Source of the DNA: Clostridiales bacterium
GTDB taxonomy: Bacteria > Bacillota > Clostridia > TANB77 > CAG-508
DNA length: 9,985 nucleotides
NCBI GenBank assembly: GCA_003518755.1
Contig: DOYA01000035.1
Span: 1 to 9,985, forward strand
Reading direction: 5' to 3'
In this document: positions 6,039-9,985 of the stretch, piece by piece
Layout: each line of letters begins with the position of its first letter
Numbering within the stretch: the first letter of the stretch is position 1
Notes under the pieces: model-generated
What the model was told of the DNA's origin: nothing
The model's input: only the letters and a program-made list of their open reading frames with translations
Databases searched by the model: none
Translations under genes and position numbers: made by a program

Positions 6039-6060
6039 ATTATAATGACGTAATTATAAT
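6039..6060. promoter_or_regulatory. Operator-like dyad over -10 and start site of the unknown operon
   Basis: Two ATTATAAT boxes (6039-6046 and 6053-6060), each self-complementary, flank GACGTA, which itself has an ACGT centre. The 22-bp whole is symmetric at 20 positions. The right box contains the -10 hexamer and the left box lies over and just beyond the expected start of transcription. A protein bound here would block transcription, so a repressor site is a reasonable inference. A tandem -10 box is the simpler alternative. Confidence 0.4.
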
Positions 6061-6081
6061 ATGCGTTGCGCTAAAAGTCAA
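6053..6081 (-). promoter_or_regulatory. Promoter of the unknown two-gene operon
   Basis: On the minus strand TTGACT (6076-6081), a 17-nt spacer unusually rich in GC for this window, and a perfect TATAAT (6053-6058). The start near 6046 leaves about 46 nt before ATG 5999. Confidence 0.85.
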
Positions 6082-6100
6082 GTGGTTATGTGAATTTTTC

Positions 6101-6128
6101 TAACTTCGAACCTCCTATCTCTGACTTC
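6101..6128. repeat. Second degenerate heptamer array
   Basis: Four consecutive 7-nt units TAACTTC, GAACCTC, CTATCTC and TGACTTC fit NNAYYTC, the same consensus as the pyrimidine half of the array at 3997-4071. A fifth imperfect unit ATTTTTC precedes them at 6094-6100. The array lies between the promoter of the unknown operon and palindrome copy 2, with no coding use seen. Confidence 0.55.
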
Positions 6129-6142
6129 AAAATGTTTTTCAC

Positions 6143-6173
6143 AATATTTCGGGCGATTAAAATCGCCCCTACA
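6143..6173. repeat. REP-like palindrome, copy 2
   Basis: AATATTTC, then GGGCGAT, TAAA, ATCGCCC (arms 6151-6157 and 6162-6168), then CTACA. It matches copy 1 at 5006-5037 with one G deleted, in the same orientation, and is also followed by a T-run. It lies 15 nt beyond the dxs stop codon. On the dxs-sense strand no T-tract follows the hairpin, so termination of dxs here is doubtful. Confidence 0.8.
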
Positions 6174-6187
6174 TTTTTTTTACAAAT

Positions 6188-8068
6188 TTATATTTCTCTC
6201 TTTCTCCTTCTAAACTCAACTTCATTTTTAATACTATTTAAAATCGACTCTTCATCTAACCCATATTTCTTTTCAAGCTCATCTACACTTCCATGTTCTA
6301 CAAATGTATCTGGATAGCCGAAGTTTCTTATAGTCACATCTTTTAAATGTTTTTTTGCAATTAGTTCATTTACTGAAGATGCAAGCCCTCCTACTAATGT
6401 ATTATCTTCTATTGTTACAACAAATTTTGTGTTTTTTATAGAATGAATATAACTATAATTATCTATTGGTTTTAAAAATCGAGCATTTATAACAGTTGCA
6501 TTAATTTTAGCTTGTTTTAGCTTATAAAAAATACTCATTGCCTTACTTACTTGGTTTCCAATAGCTATAATTGTAACATCATTCCCTTTAGTAAGTATTT
6601 CGCATTTTTTATGTGTTATATATGAATGTGTTTTGAATTTTTGCTTTGCTTCTCCACCTCTTGGATATCTGATTACAACTGGTGATTTTAATTTTATAGC
6701 AAAATCTATCATCATTTTTAGTTCTATAAAATCTTTTGGTGCCATAATTGTTATATTTGGTATTAATTTAAAAAATGATAAATCTAAAATACCTTGATGT
6801 GTTTCTCCATCTTGCCCAACAATTCCAGCTCTATCAACACACATTATAACTGGTAAATTTTGCATACAAATATCATGAATTACTTGGTCATAAGCTCTTT
6901 GATAAAATGATGAATAAATTGGAACAAATGGAATCATTCCTTCTTTTGCAAGACCAGCTGCAAATGTTAAAGCATGTTGTTCTGCAATTCCTACATCAAA
7001 AAATCTATCTGGAAACTTATTAGCAAATTCATTAAGACCTGTACCATCTTTCATAGAAGCTGTAATTGCAACAATTTTGTTATTTTTGCTGGCTAGTTCA
7101 ACTAACTTTTCTCCAAAAATAGCAGAATAATCCTTTTGTTTTTGTTTTTTAGGTTCTCCAGTTTCTAAATTAAATGGAGAAGTTGCATGAAATTTATCAG
7201 GTTTATTCTCTGCAATTTCATATCCTTTTCCTTTTTTAGTTAGAACATGTATTAATACTGGCTCATCTAGTTGTTTTGCTTTTTTTAATATAAGTTCCAT
7301 ATCTTCTATATCATGACCATTAATTGGTCCTAAATATTTAAATCCTATATCTTCAAAAAACATCTTCGGGATTATTAGTTGCTTAATTCCTCTTTTTAAT
7401 CTTCTAATTGATTTTACAATAAAATTACCAAATAAAGGTATTTTTTCTAATACTTTTCTTACTTCTTGATTTGACATTGTATAACATTTTTGTGCTCTTA
7501 ATTTACTTAAGAACATATTAATACCACCAATGTTTTTAGATATACTCATTTCATTGTCATTTAAAATTACAATAACATTGGTTCTTGAACTTCCAATATG
7601 ATTTAAAGCTTCTAATGCCATTCCTCCAGTTAATGCACCATCTCCAATAACTGCAATTACTGAATGATTTTCTTTTTTTAAATCTCTTGCTTTTGCCATT
7701 CCCATTGCAGCAGAAACAGATGTACTACTATGTCCTGTATTAAAACAATCTGTTTCAGATTCGTTTGTTTTAGGAAAACCAGCAATCCCACCAAGTTTCC
7801 TCATGTTTTTTAATTCTTCTTTTCTGCCATTTAAAATTTTATGTGTATAACTTTGGTGCCCAACATCCCATACTATTTTATCTTTTTTGGGATCAAATAT
7901 ACTCTCTAGAGCAAGTGTAAGTTCAATAACACCTAAATTAGATGCTAAGTGACCTCCATTTTCTGAAACTATTTTTAATATATATTCTCTTATGTCTTTT
8001 GCTAATTCTTCTTTTTCTTTTATTGTTAATTTTTTTAAATCTTCTGTGGAGTTAATTTTTTCTAGCAT
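6188..8068 (-). CDS. dxs: 1-deoxy-D-xylulose-5-phosphate synthase
   Basis: Condenses pyruvate and glyceraldehyde 3-phosphate to 1-deoxyxylulose 5-phosphate with release of CO2, the first step of the MEP route to isoprenoids; thiamine diphosphate dependent and cytosolic. From ATG 8068 the product has 626 residues, a normal length. GGHLASNLGVIELTLAL (38-54) and VWDVGHQSYTHK (66-77) open the first domain. GDGALTGG (142-149) and NDN (170-172) form the cofactor and metal site. The pyrimidine domain carries DVGIAEQHALTFAAGLAKEG (about 358-377, with the conserved Glu363) and DRAGIVGQDGETHQG. The C-terminal transketolase domain includes NARFLKPID. A GTG nine bases upstream is in frame but lies within the AGGTGG ribosome binding site, so ATG 8068 is preferred. 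It is transcribed from its own promoter downstream of recN. Confidence 0.97.
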   Translation of the reverse strand: MLEKINSTEDLKKLTIKEKEELAKDIREYILKIVSENGGHLASNLGVIELTLALESIFDPKKDKIVWDVGHQSYTHKILNGRKEELKNMRKLGGIAGFPKTNESETDCFNTGHSSTSVSAAMGMAKARDLKKENHSVIAVIGDGALTGGMALEALNHIGSSRTNVIVILNDNEMSISKNIGGINMFLSKLRAQKCYTMSNQEVRKVLEKIPLFGNFIVKSIRRLKRGIKQLIIPKMFFEDIGFKYLGPINGHDIEDMELILKKAKQLDEPVLIHVLTKKGKGYEIAENKPDKFHATSPFNLETGEPKKQKQKDYSAIFGEKLVELASKNNKIVAITASMKDGTGLNEFANKFPDRFFDVGIAEQHALTFAAGLAKEGMIPFVPIYSSFYQRAYDQVIHDICMQNLPVIMCVDRAGIVGQDGETHQGILDLSFFKLIPNITIMAPKDFIELKMMIDFAIKLKSPVVIRYPRGGEAKQKFKTHSYITHKKCEILTKGNDVTIIAIGNQVSKAMSIFYKLKQAKINATVINARFLKPIDNYSYIHSIKNTKFVVTIEDNTLVGGLASSVNELIAKKHLKDVTIRNFGYPDTFVEHGSVDELEKKYGLDEESILNSIKNEVEFRRRKREI

Positions 8069-8073
8069 TTTTA

Positions 8074-8079
8074 CCACCT
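8074..8079 (-). promoter_or_regulatory. Ribosome binding site that decides the dxs start
   Basis: AGGTGG on the minus strand, 5 nt before ATG 8068. The alternative GTG start at 8077 would use these same bases. Confidence 0.7.
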
Positions 8080-8101
8080 TTTATAAATTATATTGATTAT
8101 T

Positions 8102-8130
8102 ATAATACAATATTTTTATGTAAAATGCAA
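8102..8130 (-). promoter_or_regulatory. Promoter of dxs
   Basis: On the minus strand TTGCAT (8125-8130), 17 nt, TATTAT (8102-8107). The start near 8095 leaves a leader of about 27 nt, too short for a thiamine or other riboswitch. A TGATT-T-AATCA dyad (8134-8144) lies just upstream of the -35. Confidence 0.65.
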
Positions 8131-8183
8131 GTATGATTTAATCAATAGATTTCATAATAATATATTTAGGCTTTCATTAATAT

Positions 8184-9815
8184 TTAACTTGCCATTCTTT
8201 TGCATCTTAATTCTCTTGCATAATTTAAAGTAGCCTCATTTATTTCTCCAGAAGATATTCTAGCAATTTCGTGTATTATTTCTGTTTCTTCTAATCTTTT
8301 TATTGTTGTTATTGTTCTTTCATTTTCTATTTGTTTATTTATAAAATAATTATAATCTGCAATAGCAGCAATTGATGGTAAATGTGAAATACAGATTACT
8401 TGATGGTTTTTGGAAATTTTTGATAGCTTTTCTGCAACTTTATTTGATGCTTTTCCACTAATTCCAGTATCTATTTCATCAAATACTAAAACCGGAATGC
8501 TATCTGAATTTGCAAGCACTGTTTTTATTGCAAGCATTATTCTTGACATTTCTCCACCTGAAGCTATTCTTATTAATTCTTTTTCATCTTCTCCTATATT
8601 TGTAGAAATATAGAATTCTACATTATCTTTACCTGTTTCATAAAAATTGTCTAGTAAATCCACATGAATATTAATTTTTGCATTTTTCATTTCTAAGTCT
8701 TGTAAATTTTTGTTTATCTCATTTGATAATTCTTTAGCTTTTATTTCTCTTAAACTATGAATTTGTAGTCCTATTTCATTAAGTTTGTTTGTAACTTTTA
8801 CTTGTTCTTGTTTAAGTTTATTGGTGTATTCCTCCATATTTTCTATTCTATATATTTCATCTTTGACTTCATTTTGATAATTTAATATTTCTTGAATTGA
8901 ATTTCCATATTTTCTTTTTAAATCATATATTAAGTCTAATCTATTTTCTATTTCTTTTTGTTCGCTTTCATCAAAATATACATCATCTTTATAGTTTGAA
9001 ATATCTCTAGAAATTTCTTGTATCTCATAATATACACTTTTTAAACTATTTGTACATTCTTGATATTTTGAATCTATATTTTCAATTTTTTCTATTTGTT
9101 TTATTGCATTACTTATAATATCTATTGCATTTTCTCCTATTGATATATCAACATCATTTAATGTACTTGCAATTTTTTCTGAATTTAAAATTAATTTTTG
9201 TTTAGTTTCTAGTTCTTCATCTTCTTCATTTTTTAATTTTGCTTTTTCTATTTCATTATATTGATATTTAAGTAAATCTAATCTTCTTTGTCTTTCTTTA
9301 TCATCACCATAATTTTCTTTTAGTTCTTTTTTTATATTTAAATATTTTTTATAAAACTCTGAATAGGTTTCTTTTAAATCTATAATTTTACATCCTATAT
9401 AACCATCTAAATAGTTTAAGTGTTCTTTACTATCTAATAAGTTTTGACTATCATTTTGACCATGAATTTCTATTATTTTCCTCATAAATTCTTTTAGCTC
9501 ATTTACTGTTGCCATTCTTCCATTAATTTTACACATATTTCTTCCATTTGAATTTATTTCTCTGGAAATAATAATATTGCCATCAATAGAATTTTCATTT
9601 TCAGGTTCAAAAAGGCATATTTCTACATAAGATTGGTTTTCTCCTTTTCTGATCATATCTTTTGAAAATCTACCACCTGAAATTATATTTAAAGCATTAA
9701 TTATTAAACTTTTTCCAGCTCCTGTTTCCCCAGTTAATACATTAAACCCTTCGTTGAAATTAATTTCAATATCTTCTATTATTCCAATATTTTTAATGTG
9801 TAAATTTGTAATCAT
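8184..9815 (-). CDS. recN: DNA repair ATPase RecN
   Basis: An SMC-like protein of double-strand break repair that acts on DNA ends before RecA-dependent recombination. The product has 543 residues, near the usual 550-575. The N-terminal half-site is MITNLHIKNIGIIEDIEINF with Walker A GETGAGKS (29-36) and the Q-loop region IHGQNDSQ (117-124). Residues from about 140 to 380 are Lys/Glu-rich coiled coil, interrupted in the middle as in other RecN proteins. The C-terminal half-site has the signature IRIASGGEMSR (415-425), Walker B PVLVFDEIDTGISG (441-454) and switch histidine ISHLP (His478). GGAGG (9824-9828) is 8 nt before the ATG. The protein ends RCKRMAS and appears intact. It has its own strong promoter; the usual Clostridia neighbours argR, nadK and tlyA are not between it and dxs. 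Confidence 0.97.
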   Translation of the reverse strand: MITNLHIKNIGIIEDIEINFNEGFNVLTGETGAGKSLIINALNIISGGRFSKDMIRKGENQSYVEICLFEPENENSIDGNIIISREINSNGRNMCKINGRMATVNELKEFMRKIIEIHGQNDSQNLLDSKEHLNYLDGYIGCKIIDLKETYSEFYKKYLNIKKELKENYGDDKERQRRLDLLKYQYNEIEKAKLKNEEDEELETKQKLILNSEKIASTLNDVDISIGENAIDIISNAIKQIEKIENIDSKYQECTNSLKSVYYEIQEISRDISNYKDDVYFDESEQKEIENRLDLIYDLKRKYGNSIQEILNYQNEVKDEIYRIENMEEYTNKLKQEQVKVTNKLNEIGLQIHSLREIKAKELSNEINKNLQDLEMKNAKINIHVDLLDNFYETGKDNVEFYISTNIGEDEKELIRIASGGEMSRIMLAIKTVLANSDSIPVLVFDEIDTGISGKASNKVAEKLSKISKNHQVICISHLPSIAAIADYNYFINKQIENERTITTIKRLEETEIIHEIARISSGEINEATLNYARELRCKRMAS

Positions 9816-9857
9816 ATTTTATTCCTCCGAAAAAGTGTTTTAAGAATTTATGTTTGT

Positions 9858-9885
9858 ATTATACATCATAAAAAAAATTTGTCAA
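9858..9885 (-). promoter_or_regulatory. Consensus promoter of recN
   Basis: On the minus strand a perfect TTGACA (9880-9885) and a perfect TATAAT (9858-9863) are 16 nt apart. It is the closest to consensus in the window, so recN should be well expressed unless repressed. The start should be near 9851, giving a leader of about 36 nt. Confidence 0.85.
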
Positions 9886-9905
9886 GAAGTTTTTGACAAA
9901 TTTTT
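9873..9905 (-). terminator. 13-bp inverted repeat: terminator for an upstream gene that contains the recN -35
   Basis: Arms AAAAATTTGTCAA (9873-9885) and TTGACAAATTTTT (9893-9905) are perfectly complementary around a 7-nt loop. On the minus strand the stem runs into more T, so it can end a transcript coming from beyond the window. The downstream arm contains the recN -35 hexamer. An operator is the other reading. Confidence 0.6.
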
Positions 9906-9985
9906 AGGTAAAAAATCACTATATAATTTAATTAGTTTTTTACAAGAAAACCTAAATATTTTATTTTTCAATCCCTTGGTGTCGA
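9906..9985 (-). other. Upstream gap with a possible gene tail at the right edge
   Basis: The last 15-20 bases are less A/T-rich than the rest and could be the 3' end of a minus-strand gene. One frame would end RHQGIEK with TAA at 9961-9963, another STPRD with TGA. A third frame stays open to 9882 but crosses the hairpin and is very A/T-rich. Too little is visible to choose. TTTAGGT (9903-9909) and ACCTAAA (9950-9956) pair, with TAAAAAA/TTTTTTA inside, making a long imperfect stem. Confidence 0.3.

Noticed and set aside
5006..6173. CRISPR array or insertion sequence based on the repeated palindrome
   Set aside because: There are only two copies more than 1.1 kb apart, no regular spacers, no cas genes and no transposase-like protein between them.
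6090..6317. Plus-strand frame across the heptamers, palindrome copy 2 and the dxs 3' end
   Set aside because: It runs through repeats and antisense to the dxs C-terminus, with no start signals.
8069..8101. Thiamine riboswitch before dxs
   Set aside because: The leader is only about 27 nt and shows no riboswitch-like sequence.
8410..8613. Plus-strand frame opposite the recN ATP-binding motifs
   Set aside because: Antisense to the conserved signature and Walker B segment of recN and without start signals.

Overview
The window is about 10 kb of very AT-rich DNA (roughly a quarter G+C by eye) from a low-GC Gram-positive bacterium. I infer Bacillota and most likely Clostridia. The evidence is strong AGGAGG-type ribosome binding sites, near-consensus sigma-A promoters with 17-nt spacers, AGA and A/T-ending codons, normal use of TGA as stop and TGG as Trp, a dxs gene (MEP isoprenoid pathway) and a Bacillota-style recN. 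No plasmid, phage or transposase gene is visible, so this looks like chromosome.

Layout, left to right. Positions 1-782 (minus) hold the first 260 codons of an unrecognised helical protein that continues off the left edge. Its promoter is preceded by four TTACA boxes spaced exactly 11 nt apart. Positions 935-2659 (minus) encode a long-chain acyl-CoA synthetase-like AMP-forming ligase. Diverging from it are two separately transcribed plus-strand genes (2857-3321 and 3448-3990). Both encode small envelope proteins with the same plan: signal peptide, Asn/Ser/Thr-rich spacer, C-terminal membrane anchor. A strong terminator separates them. An RluA-family pseudouridine synthase follows (4105-4965, plus).

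Next comes a two-gene operon of unknown function (5999 down to 5062, minus), joined by a GTGA stop/start overlap. It has its own consensus promoter with a near-perfect dyad over the -10 and start-site region. It is bracketed by two same-orientation copies of a GGGGCGAT...ATCGCCCC palindrome. The right side is housekeeping: dxs (8068 down to 6188) and recN (9815 down to 8184), each with its own promoter.

The genes do not form one pathway. dxs feeds isoprenoid synthesis, the acyl-CoA ligase handles fatty acids, RecN repairs DNA breaks and the RluA protein modifies RNA. The unexplained content is mostly intergenic: two degenerate arrays of 7-bp tandem repeats (3997-4071 and 6101-6128) that fit one shared consensus, the palindrome pair around the unknown operon, the 11-nt-phased TTACA boxes, and a 13-bp inverted repeat containing the recN -35 box. 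Several start codons were moved inward from the longest reading frame because promoter and Shine-Dalgarno positions require it (2857, 5999, 8068).
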